DNA of 64,000 bases from NCBI GenBank assembly GCA_029990205.1, contig JAPEKQ010000009.1, forward strand, positions 31,743 to 95,742, written 5' to 3'. Shown here in pieces: positions 8,491 through 17,800 of the stretch (position 1 is the stretch's first letter; each line of letters opens with the position of its first letter). The notes under the pieces were generated by a model. It had not been told where the DNA came from. It worked only from the letters and a program-made list of their open reading frames with translations, and searched no databases. The position numbers and the translations under genes were made by a program. Origin of the DNA: a bacterium. Its GTDB lineage: Bacteria; Joyebacterota; Joyebacteria; Joyebacterales; Joyebacteraceae.

Positions 8491-9852
8491 CTACTCCTCG
8501 CCGCTGATGCCCGCGTCGGCCAGCGCCTTGGCGATGGTCTCGTCGCTCATCTCGTAGTCTACAAGACTACCAGAAAGATACGCCTCGTAGGCAGCCATGT
8601 CGAAGTGACCGTGCCCGGAGAACGCGACGACGATGGTCTTCTCGACGCCCTCTTCCCTGCACCTGACGGCCTCATCGATGGCGGCCTTCACCGCGTGCGA
8701 CGTTTCCGGCGCGGGGATGATGCCCTCGGTCCCGGCGAACGTCAGCGCCGCCTCGAAGACGCCGTTCTGCGCGAACGCGACAGGTTCGACGACTCCCTCG
8801 TGGACGAGCTGGCTGAGGATCGGGGAATCACCGTGGTATCGCAGCCCGCCCGCGTGGATCTTCGGCGGGACGAACGAGTGACCGAGCGTGTACATCCGCA
8901 TCAGCGGCGCCATTCCAACGGAGTCACCGAAGTCGTAGGCGAACATGCCCTTGGTCATCGTCGGGCACGCCTTCGGCTCCGCCGCCACCAGTCGGACGTC
9001 CCTGCCGTCCGCCTTCTCGCGGAGGTACGGAAGTGCCATCCCCATGAAGTTGCTCCCGCCACCGACACAGCCGATCACGATGTCGGCCTCGTCGCCGACC
9101 ATCTCCAGCTGCTTCTTCGTCTCGAGACCGATCACGGTCTGATGGAGCACGACGTGGTTGAGGACGCTCCCGAGAGCGTACTTCGTGTCTTCGTGCGTCG
9201 CGGCGTCGAAGACGGCCTCGCTGATGGCGATGCCGAGGGAGCCAGGACAATCGGGATCCTTCTCGAGGATCTTCCGGCCGACCTCGGTCCGGTCGCTCGG
9301 GCTCGGCTGAACGCTGCCGCCCCAGACCTGCATCATGGAACGACGGTAGGGCTTCTGCTCGTAGCTCACCTTGACCATGTAGACCGTGCACTCGATCCCG
9401 AACAGCTTGCAGCCGAAAGAGAGCGCGCTCCCCCACTGTCCGGCGCCGGTCTCGGTGGCAAGTCTCTTCACGCCGGCCTTCTTGTTGTAGTAGGCCTGCG
9501 CGACGGCCGTGTTCGGCTTGTGGCTCCCGGGAGGGCTCACACCCTCGTTCTTGAAGTAGATCTTCGCGGGGGTTCCGAGGTGCTTCTCCAGCTGACGCGC
9601 GCGGATGAGCGGCGACGGTCTCCAGAGGGAGTAGATGTCGAGCACCTCCTCCGGGATGTCGATCCACCGGTCGGGCGACATCTCCTGAAGGATGAGGTCC
9701 ATCGGGAAGAGCGGCAGCAGGTCGTCCGGACCCAGCGGCTCGCGCGTCTGAGGGTGAAGCGGCGGGTCCAACGGCTTCGGGAGATCCGGCAGCGCGTTGT
9801 ACCACGCTCTTGGCATGTCCTTCTCAGGAAGGAATATCTTCACGGGATCCAT
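8491..9852 (-). CDS. trpB: Tryptophan synthase beta chain, TrpB2 type
   Basis: 453 residues, PLP-dependent. The PLP lysine is K112 in [17 protein letters not shown], and [12 protein letters not shown] and the phosphate-binding [11 protein letters not shown] loop are intact. The long N-terminal extension and the [16 protein letters not shown] stretch match the TrpB2 subgroup, which condenses indole (or phosphoserine plus indole) with serine. No trpA is next to it, which fits TrpB2, a form often encoded away from the trp operon. Downstream of serA on the same strand, so a link to serine supply is plausible. Confidence 0.92.
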   Translation of the reverse strand: MDPVKIFLPEKDMPRAWYNALPDLPKPLDPPLHPQTREPLGPDDLLPLFPMDLILQEMSPDRWIDIPEEVLDIYSLWRPSPLIRARQLEKHLGTPAKIYFKNEGVSPPGSHKPNTAVAQAYYNKKAGVKRLATETGAGQWGSALSFGCKLFGIECTVYMVKVSYEQKPYRRSMMQVWGGSVQPSPSDRTEVGRKILEKDPDCPGSLGIAISEAVFDAATHEDTKYALGSVLNHVVLHQTVIGLETKKQLEMVGDEADIVIGCVGGGSNFMGMALPYLREKADGRDVRLVAAEPKACPTMTKGMFAYDFGDSVGMAPLMRMYTLGHSFVPPKIHAGGLRYHGDSPILSQLVHEGVVEPVAFAQNGVFEAALTFAGTEGIIPAPETSHAVKAAIDEAVRCREEGVEKTIVVAFSGHGHFDMAAYEAYLSGSLVDYEMSDETIAKALADAGISGEE

Positions 9853-9883
9853 GGTTGCCTCCAGTCAACTGCAATGTGGTTCG

Positions 9884-9937
9884 TCTGTTCTCTCGGTCTC
9901 GTCTGTTCTCTCGGTTTCGTTCGTTCTCTCGGTTTCG
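9884..9937. repeat. Three 18-bp tandem repeats between serA and trpB
   Basis: Units of tctGTTCTCTCGGTytCG (18 bp) occur three times with a decayed fourth running into the serA stop codon. The units fill the short spacer of the operon. Likely a slippage-prone microsatellite; a role as spacer or transcript element is unproven. Confidence 0.8.
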
Positions 9938-9946
9938 TTCGTTCGC

Positions 9947-11548
9947 TCAGTCGCGGTCGCTTCTGAGAAGCCTGACCTCCAGCACGCCCGGGTGTCCCTT
10001 GAGCAGCTCGACGGCGCTCTGCGGAACATCTCCGCTCGGCGAGATGAGCATGATCGCTCGGCCATCGATGACCTCGCGGCCCACCTCCATCCGGTTGATG
10101 TTGACACCCGCGTCGCCGAGCATGGTGCCGACCCCACCGACGATCCCCGGCCGGTCGACCGCCTCGCCATCGAACCAGCAGACGAGCGCGCCCCCCGCAG
10201 GCATCAGATCGACCTCGAATCCGCCGATCTCGGTGATCCGGATACCGTGCGGCGCCATGAGCGTCGCCGACAGGCTTCCTCGCGATCCGTTGCTCCCGCT
10301 CACGGTGACCAGGCTCGTGAAGTTGCCCGCGTCCGTCGACCGTGCCTCGATGATTTCGATGCCGCGCTCCCGTGCAAGATGCCGGCCGTTGACCAACGTA
10401 ACTTCGTCGCCCTCGACGGACGAGAGAAGCCCCTTGAGGAACGCCAGCGTGAGAAGCTCCGTTCTGTAGCGGGTCACCTCGCCGCTGCATCGGATTTCCA
10501 CTCCCGCGGTCGGCACCCCGAAGAGCTGGGTGTATGCGCGGCCAAGCGTCTCGGAGAGCGGCATGAACGGCGCCACGCTCGCGAGCGTCTCCGCGTCGGC
10601 GACCGGCATGTTGAGCGCGTATCTGGGCAGCAGCCCCGCCAGCGCCTCGACGACCTGCTCGGCCACGGTCTGTCCGACCCGCGACTGCGCCTCTTCCGTC
10701 GACCCGCCGAGATGCGGCGTGACGAGCACCTGCTCGAACGAGAACAGAGGGTGGTCCGTCACGGGCTCGCCCTCGAAGACGTCGATTCCTGCCGCCGCCA
10801 CCTTCCCGTCGGCCAGCGCGTCGACAAGCGCGGCCTCGTTGACGATGCCGCCCCTGGCGCAGTTGATGATCCGGACGCCGTCCGGCGCCAGAGAGAGTTC
10901 GCGCTCTCCGATCATGTCACACGTCTCTTCGGTCTTCGGCGTGTGAACGGAGACGTAGTCGGACGCCGCCATGAGCGTGTCGAGATCGGGCATCCTCTCA
11001 ACGCCGAAGTTGCGGAAGCGTTCCTCGGAGATGTACGGGTCGCACGCGATGACGCGCATGCCGAACGACGCGGCGCGAACCGCGACGGCGGACCCGACGC
11101 GACCGAGCCCCACGATCCCGAGCGTCTTGCCGAGAAGCTCGACGCCTCGTGACTTGGCCTCGGGCCAGACGCCGTGCTTGAGATCGCGATCCGCCGCGGG
11201 GAGATTCCGGGTCAGCGCGAGCATGAACGCCATCGTGTGCTCGGCCGCCGAGATGACGTTCGACTCCGGGGCGTTGACGACCATCACCCCGCGCGACGTG
11301 GCGAAGGTGATGTCGATGTTGTCGACGCCGACGCCGGCGCGACCGACGACACGCAGTCTCTCCGCGCGCTCGAGGAGCTCGCGGTCGACCGACGTGAGAC
11401 TGCGGATGATGAGCGCGTCGAACTCGCCGATGATCGACAGCAGTTCCTCACGCTCGATGTCGAACGACTCCACGACATCCAGCGACGCCGCGAGCGTTCT
11501 CAGTCCCTCGATCGAGATGGGTTCCGTGACGAGGACGCGGGCTCCCAC
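9947..11548 (-). CDS. serA: D-3-phosphoglycerate dehydrogenase
   Basis: 533 residues, the long three-domain form. The NAD fold has GKTLGIVGLGRVGSAVA. Catalytic residues lie in NCARGGIVNE (Arg), DVFEGEP (Glu) and TPHLGGSTEEAQ (His). An intervening domain and a C-terminal ACT domain (VDRPGIVGGVGTMLGDAGVNIN) follow, the latter usually giving serine feedback. It oxidises 3-phosphoglycerate in the first step of serine synthesis. GTG start behind AGGAGGGCAT; the murJ stop lies just upstream. Confidence 0.95.
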   Translation of the reverse strand: MGARVLVTEPISIEGLRTLAASLDVVESFDIEREELLSIIGEFDALIIRSLTSVDRELLERAERLRVVGRAGVGVDNIDITFATSRGVMVVNAPESNVISAAEHTMAFMLALTRNLPAADRDLKHGVWPEAKSRGVELLGKTLGIVGLGRVGSAVAVRAASFGMRVIACDPYISEERFRNFGVERMPDLDTLMAASDYVSVHTPKTEETCDMIGERELSLAPDGVRIINCARGGIVNEAALVDALADGKVAAAGIDVFEGEPVTDHPLFSFEQVLVTPHLGGSTEEAQSRVGQTVAEQVVEALAGLLPRYALNMPVADAETLASVAPFMPLSETLGRAYTQLFGVPTAGVEIRCSGEVTRYRTELLTLAFLKGLLSSVEGDEVTLVNGRHLARERGIEIIEARSTDAGNFTSLVTVSGSNGSRGSLSATLMAPHGIRITEIGGFEVDLMPAGGALVCWFDGEAVDRPGIVGGVGTMLGDAGVNINRMEVGREVIDGRAIMLISPSGDVPQSAVELLKGHPGVLEVRLLRSDRD

Positions 11549-11556
11549 ATGCCCTC

Positions 11557-13152
11557 CTATGCGCCCGAGCCTCTCCTCCCTGTGAAGAGACGCCCCATGA
11601 GCGCGTGCAGCCCCAGCAGACCCGAAGTGAACAGGTACGCGACGCCACCCGCACCACCTGCAACCGCGATGCGAATGGCCCTATACACTGGGGTACTCTC
11701 AGCAAGACGCATGCCAAGCCACCTGTCCAGCGGGACGAGCACGAGGGCGAGCGCGGCGCACGAGACGAGCACGCGCCAGGTAAGCGACACGAGCTCCGAG
11801 GGCGCCACCGCGGAGCCTTCCCTGGCGAGGGCCCTGTTGAGGATGATGTAGAGGGCCGCGGCGTGCACGGCGAAGGCGATCGAGCTGGCGAGCGCGAGTC
11901 CGGCGTGCGCAAGCGGCGTCCGAACGAGCAGCAGATTGAGCCCGGCGTTGAGGAAGAACGCAACGATCGACACACGGACCGGCGTCCTCGTGTCAAGCCG
12001 CGCGGCGAACGCGCGAACGAGCAGGAACGTCAGTCCCATCCCGATGAGACCGAGCGAGTACATGGCGAACGCCGACGAGGTCATCGCGAGGTCCGTCTCG
12101 TCGAACGCTCCGCGCTGGTAGACCAGACCCACGACCGGACGCGCGAAGGCGACCGCCAGCACAATGACGGGCGCGAGGAATGTCACGTTCATGCGGATGC
12201 CCGTCACGAGCGCGCGCGAGAACCCGTCATGGTCGCCGACCGCATGCGTCTCCGCCAGAACGGGAGCCGCGGAGCGTCCGGCCGACAGTGCGAGGATCGC
12301 GTACGGAAGATGGACGAGCCGGAACGAGTAGTAGAGCGACGAGATGCTCCCCGGCACGAGGAACGACGCGATCGTGCGGTCGACGATGACACCAAGACGC
12401 TGGACGATCGACGCGGCGATCACCGGAACGGTGAGCCCCGCGACGCGGCGAACGTCCTTGTCGCGCGGCGCGAGGTCGGCGCGGAAGAGCCGCTCTCCGT
12501 CCCGTCTGGCGAGCGCGCGGGCGAACGGGACCTGGACGAGGAACTGGAGCAGACCGCCCGCGAGAACACCGACGCCGAGGCTGACGTACCCGATCCTGCC
12601 GTTGAGCGCGAGCACGGATCCGATGATGCCGATGTTGAGCATCACGGGGGCGAGGCTGTAGACGCGGAACCGTCCGAACGCGAGAAGGATCGCGCCCATC
12701 AGCGCCGCGAGACCGATGGCAACCCCGAAGGGGAACATCAGCCGCGTCATCTGAACGGTCGCCTCGGCGACGTCGCCCTCGAAGCCGTGAGCGACGAGTT
12801 CGACCAGAAGCGGCGACGCCGCGATACCGACCACGACCAGCAGACCGAGCGCGATGGCCAGCCAGTTCACCGTCCGCCCGGCAAGCCTCCACGCGCGCGC
12901 CTTCTCGCCGGCGGCGTGCGTCCCCTTGAACAGCGGCATGAACCCGGCCTCGACCGAACTCTCGCCAAGCACGCGGCAGAGCAGGTTCGGGATCGTGAAC
13001 GCGGCAACGAAGATATCCATCTCCGTCCCCGCGCCGAAGAGCGCGGCCGTCACGACCTCGCGGGCGAACCCGGAGAGTCGGGACACCATGGTCCCCACTC
13101 CGATGTTCGCGAATCCGCGCAGCAGCCCTTTTCCCTGCCTGTCGGTCGTCAC
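11557..13152 (-). CDS. murJ: Lipid II flippase MurJ
   Basis: 531 residues with about 14 hydrophobic segments. Family marks include SRLSGFAREVVTAALFGAG, DIFVAAFTIPNLLCRVLGE and VEAGFMPLF near the N-terminus, and SLYYSFRLVHLPYAI in the middle. It moves lipid II across the inner membrane for peptidoglycan synthesis. The GTG start at 13152 follows GGAGGCGGAGGAC; upstream in-frame codons look non-coding. It ends 9 nt before serA starts, so the two are cotranscribed. Confidence 0.92.
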   Translation of the reverse strand: MTTDRQGKGLLRGFANIGVGTMVSRLSGFAREVVTAALFGAGTEMDIFVAAFTIPNLLCRVLGESSVEAGFMPLFKGTHAAGEKARAWRLAGRTVNWLAIALGLLVVVGIAASPLLVELVAHGFEGDVAEATVQMTRLMFPFGVAIGLAALMGAILLAFGRFRVYSLAPVMLNIGIIGSVLALNGRIGYVSLGVGVLAGGLLQFLVQVPFARALARRDGERLFRADLAPRDKDVRRVAGLTVPVIAASIVQRLGVIVDRTIASFLVPGSISSLYYSFRLVHLPYAILALSAGRSAAPVLAETHAVGDHDGFSRALVTGIRMNVTFLAPVIVLAVAFARPVVGLVYQRGAFDETDLAMTSSAFAMYSLGLIGMGLTFLLVRAFAARLDTRTPVRVSIVAFFLNAGLNLLLVRTPLAHAGLALASSIAFAVHAAALYIILNRALAREGSAVAPSELVSLTWRVLVSCAALALVLVPLDRWLGMRLAESTPVYRAIRIAVAGGAGGVAYLFTSGLLGLHALMGRLFTGRRGSGA

Positions 13153-13252
13153 GTCCTCCGCCTCCTTCCGGGTGCGAGGCCCGGAGCCTAGCAGTAGCCG
13201 TTCTCGGGTGTCAACTGACGCGCGACCCTCCCTGACACTTTGTGTGACAACA

Positions 13253-13268
13253 TGGCACAACATCTGCA
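13253..13268 (+). promoter_or_regulatory. Sigma-54-like promoter before the barrel/repeat-protein operon
   Basis: TGGCACAACATCTGCA matches the -24/-12 pattern TGGCAC-N5-TTGCA with one mismatch; the GG and GC pairs are correctly spaced. It lies 97 nt upstream of the ATG at 13365. Confidence 0.45.
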
Positions 13269-13364
13269 AGTCGGAAAGGACTGTTGCGCGGCGTTACAAA
13301 GGGTACGGGGGTGCCCGCCGCAACCATCTGCACCACCGCGACTTAGGCTGAAAGGACACACACG

Positions 13365-14795
13365 ATGTCACGGATGCATGCCGCGATCGCACTCACTTGT
13401 GCAATCCTGGCCGTATCCTGCACGGGCGCCATCGCCGACGGCGACACCGAGGCGCTCCAGGTGTTCGAGGGCGGAAGCCTGACCAGCACCACGGAGCTGT
13501 CGCTCGGGTTCCTCTATGGAGCCGGGAGCAGACCGGACGGTCTCGGTACCGCCGTCAGCACGATGAACGCCGGTGTGGGGTCCGTCTGCGGCAATCCTGC
13601 CGGGCTGGCCTTCCTCGGACAGAGCGCCATGCTGCTCGACGTCCTCCCCCCGCTCAGCGCTTCGGCCTCGGACATCATCGACATGCAGAGCCGCGCGAAC
13701 AGCGCGCTTGACGACGCGCTCGAATCGATCGCGCATCCAGACCTCGTGCCCGTCTACCCGACGGTCGACGCGCGCGCCGGGCAGCGGTCGGGCGTCATCT
13801 CGGGAGCGTTCGCGGTCCGTCTCGGCCCCGCCGTCATCGGCGGAGCCGTCGAGGAGCCGCTCTCTCTCGGTCTGAGCTTCGCCGACACCGGCATCGAAGC
13901 GTTCGGAGAAACGGTCAAGGGCGAGGAGGGTGGCGGAGAGGTCGACGTCGACGTTCGCGCCACGCTGGAGGCCGCCGCGGACCTGTCGACCCGGGTCGAC
14001 CGGACCACGGTCGCCTTCGGTGTTGAAGCGCTCCCCGGCGTCGGGTTCGGCGCTTCCGTATCGAGCTACCGCGCGGAGGCGTCGGTCTCGGGGGTCGCGC
14101 TCGGAGACGGCATCATCAACTACGGCGGCACGGAGTACGCGTTCAATGATCCATCGGACCCGTGGATGAACAGCCTCGACCAGTCGGTCGACGGCGACTT
14201 CGCAGGCACGGCGATCGGATGGACCGCCGGCGCGTCCTGGCGCGCGACGGACTGGCTCACGCTCGACGTCTGCTACACGCAGGTTCCGCCGCTGACGCTC
14301 GACGGCTCGCTGACGACGGTCACGCACAATCTCCCCGCGATGAGCGACGACGGGTTCGACGCCGGTGAGATCTCCGCGTCGCAGCCAACGCTCACCGAGC
14401 GCGAGGTGACGGTGTCCGATTCGCCGATCGAGCTCCGGTTGCCGTCGTATGCCGCGGCGGCGGCCACCTTCGAGACCGGTCGGATCCTGACGACGGTCGA
14501 GATCAGGCAGTACGACTCGGACCTCGGGTTCGCATACGAAGACTACGAAGAGGGCATTCACCTCGGAACCGGCGCCGGACTCCAGCTGACGCTCGGCGGC
14601 TTCCGCCTGGGCGGCGGCGTTGTGATGGCCGAACTCACCGGTGAGTCGGCCGAGGAAGGCGAGAACAGCTCCATCATGATCCCGATGGCGAACATGGGGC
14701 TCGGGTTTGAGGTCGGCGGCGGCTTCCGCGTCGACACGCTGCTGCTCGCGCTGCCGCTTCAGGTGATGCGCATCTCCGTCGGATACGAATTCTAG
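13365..14795 (+). CDS. Outer-membrane beta-barrel protein, OmpP1/FadL-like
   Basis: 476 residues with a signal peptide (MSRMHAAIALTCAILAVSC...A). Alternating polar/hydrophobic strands, the early SVCGNPAGLAFL motif (cf. the NPAG mark of this class) and a C-terminal strand ending in F (VMRISVGYEF) indicate an outer-membrane barrel. GTAIGWTAGASWRATDWLTLD is typical of FadL/PorV-like strands. The substrate is unknown. First gene of a three-gene operon with a very large repeat protein (8-nt gap) and a PorV/PorQ-like protein. Confidence 0.75.
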   Translation: MSRMHAAIALTCAILAVSCTGAIADGDTEALQVFEGGSLTSTTELSLGFLYGAGSRPDGLGTAVSTMNAGVGSVCGNPAGLAFLGQSAMLLDVLPPLSASASDIIDMQSRANSALDDALESIAHPDLVPVYPTVDARAGQRSGVISGAFAVRLGPAVIGGAVEEPLSLGLSFADTGIEAFGETVKGEEGGGEVDVDVRATLEAAADLSTRVDRTTVAFGVEALPGVGFGASVSSYRAEASVSGVALGDGIINYGGTEYAFNDPSDPWMNSLDQSVDGDFAGTAIGWTAGASWRATDWLTLDVCYTQVPPLTLDGSLTTVTHNLPAMSDDGFDAGEISASQPTLTEREVTVSDSPIELRLPSYAAAAATFETGRILTTVEIRQYDSDLGFAYEDYEEGIHLGTGAGLQLTLGGFRLGGGVVMAELTGESAEEGENSSIMIPMANMGLGFEVGGGFRVDTLLLALPLQVMRISVGYEF

Positions 14796-14803
14796 GAGAC
14801 ACG

Positions 14804-17800
14804 ATGCTGCACACGCACGACAGCTGGTCGGGTGGCGCCAGGACCCTCGCGGAGATCCGCGCGGTCGCCAGACGTTCGGGGGCACGCCCAACCGCTCCCG
14901 CACACACCAGTGTGGCGGTCCGCGTCGTGCTCGCCGCCGTCATCATCGTGGGAGTCGTGCTGATCGCCAGCGAGATCGCGCACGCGGACATCACACTGCT
15001 TGACTACCCGCAGAGTCTCGTGGCTCTCAACGACACGGTGACGGTCACATGGGCTGAGAACGTCGAGTGCCAGCTTGTGTGCGGACGCTCGCCCGGGGTC
15101 TACACGCAGCCGACCAGCGCGATCGGAACCGGGTCGCTCTCGTTCGTACCGTATCTCGAGTTCCTCGCGCCGGGCATCTGGTACTGCGCCCTCTCGGGCA
15201 CCACAACGGGCGAGTTCTCCAACGAGTTCCGTCTGATCGTCGAGTCCCCCATCTTCGCGACACCGACCGGCCCACCGAACGGCTCGGTCGTGACCGAGAC
15301 GACGACGATCCTCGAGTGGGATCCGGTCGACAACGTCCCGTACTACTACGTGGCGGTCTCTGATCAGGAGATCGACATCGAGGAGATCGAGGGAGAGCTC
15401 ACGGTATCGGGCGCGAACCTCATCTGGCAGGCGCTGACCAACGCGACGTCGATCCAGTACGGGTCGACCGACCCGTCCGGCTACTTCGTGGACACGAACG
15501 GCTCGAGCCCGCCCCTCATGGATGGGTTCACATACAACTGGCTCATCTTCAACTGCTACGGGAACGACCCGCTTCTGACCTCGGTCACCGGAGCCGGACT
15601 CGCCGGGTTCACGACCGACGTGCCGACCGACCTCGAGACGCCGGAACTCGCGTGGCCGCCGGGGGGCGTCACACTCACCGATGACCTTGTCGATTTCGAG
15701 TGGAGCGCGGTCGACGGCGCCGTCTCCTACCACGTCTACATCTACGAGACGCGTGACCTCGCGGGCAACGACGCGAGCTACCCCGTGTGGGACGGCTCGA
15801 CGCCGACTCCCTCCGCTGACGTCAGGCTGGGCGCCATCCTCATCACCGGCGACTACACGTGGCGCGTCGTCGCGCTCGACGATCTCGGGCGCGGAGCCGC
15901 GTCGGAACTCAGGCGGTTCGATTACGTCACCGAGACCGGCACGGCGCAGATCAGGACCTACCGCACCGACGGTGAACCGCTCCCGCGCGTCTTCGTGGAC
16001 ATCGAGTACGTTGACGGCGGTGTCAACGTGCTCCCCGTGATCACCAACGAGGGCGGCAGCTTCAACAAGGACCTCCTCCCCGGCCGGTATGCCTTCCACG
16101 CCACGAAGGAAGACCACATCGACACCACGGCCGTGTACACGGTCTTCGCGAACCAGACGCGATACGCTCCGATCACGATGCGTCGGGCTCCGGCCCGCAT
16201 TCGGGGTCGCGTCATCGACGAGAGCAGCAACCCCGTGTTCGCGGCGGTCGTCACGGCAAGCGGGAACGGAACGGCGTGCGACATCGAGACGGACATCGAC
16301 GGATACTTCGCGCTCCAGGTGACGGCCGGCGAGTGGTCGGTCGTGGCGGAGCGCTATGGGTACGCGCCGTCCGCTCCCCAGAACATCGCGCTCGCGGGCA
16401 ACGAGTACGGCGAGCTTCCGGACCCGCTCGTATTGGTCGGCTCGCCCGGCTCCATCCGGGGCGACGTGCTCAATACGGACGGACAGCCGATCATCGGCGC
16501 GACCGTGCGTGCGGGACACACGGAACTCGGCGAGTATTTCGCGACGACGAACTGCGCCGGACACTTCGAGCTCGAGCTCGCGCCGGCCGAATGGTCGATC
16601 ACGGCGGTCAAGGCGGGATACCGGGAGAGCACGTCGAGAGATGTCATCCTCAACCCCGGTGAGACCGCGGTCGTCGACCCGCCAATCCAGCTCCTCCCTG
16701 TCGACTCGGCCATCATGGGTCGTGTCACCAACGGCGGAGTCGATGTCGAGGGTGCCGTCGTCGTTGCCGCTCCCGCCGCGGGCGACGTCATTGACGCGGT
16801 CACGAACTGCTTCGGTGAGTTCCTCCTCCTGCCGCCTCCGGGAACGTACGTGCTCCGCGCGCGGCACGATGGCTTCACAACCTCGGACGGGATCCAGATC
16901 AGCGTCGAGTCGGGCGAGTCCTTCACGGGCGTCGTCCTCGACATCACGCCGCGGTCGAGCACCATCGCGGGACACGTCGTCGCCGACGGCGCGGGCGTCC
17001 CCGCGGTGACCGTCACCAACGGCGACGCCGAGTGCCTCACCGACGGCGACGGGCGCTTCGAGCTGTCCGCCCGAACGGGACTGCAGGAGATCTCCGCCGT
17101 CAAGGAGGGGTACTTCGCGGGCCGACCGCAGGTCGTCGCGACCACGTTCGACCAGACACTAGACGGCCTGGAGCTGCGGATCTCGCATGGCGCGTGTACG
17201 GCGCTTGGGACGGTTCACGCGGGCGGCGTTCCGGTTCCGTTCGCCAAGATCACGGCGGTGTCCGACGGCATCACGCTCGCGGTGATTGCCGACGCGGACG
17301 GCGGCTACGAACTCCTTCTCGAGGCGGGCGACTGGACGCTCACGCCAGAGAAGCCGGGGTTCGCACCCGTCGCGTCGACCGAACTGGTGCTCTCACCAGG
17401 CCAGACGGCCGGCGGGATCGACCTCGAGCTGGCAGCATCGCGCGCGCTGATCCGCGGCTGGGTCACCGACTCGCGCGGGACGGTGAACCGCGCCGATGTG
17501 TTGGTATCGATCGGTGAGGAAGCACCGGCCATTCGGACACGGACCGACGCCGCCGGCGGCTACCGGGCCTACGTGGCGCCGGACGTGACCTACCGCGTCA
17601 CCGTCATCGCCGAGAAGCACCGCGACGCCGAATTCGACGTCGGGCCGCTCGCGAGCGGCGAGACGGTCGTCCTCCCGGTGGTCCTCCCCGTTCGCGACGG
17701 TCTCATCACTGGCCGGGTCACGTCGAACGATGAAGCCATCGCGGACGCGCGAGTCGTGGCCGACTGGGGCGAGACGGCCGAGGCCCGAACCGACGGCAAC

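Noticed and set aside
11605-13191. 528-codon plus-strand frame opposite murJ
   Set aside because: Highly charged antisense shadow of a membrane protein; no start signal.
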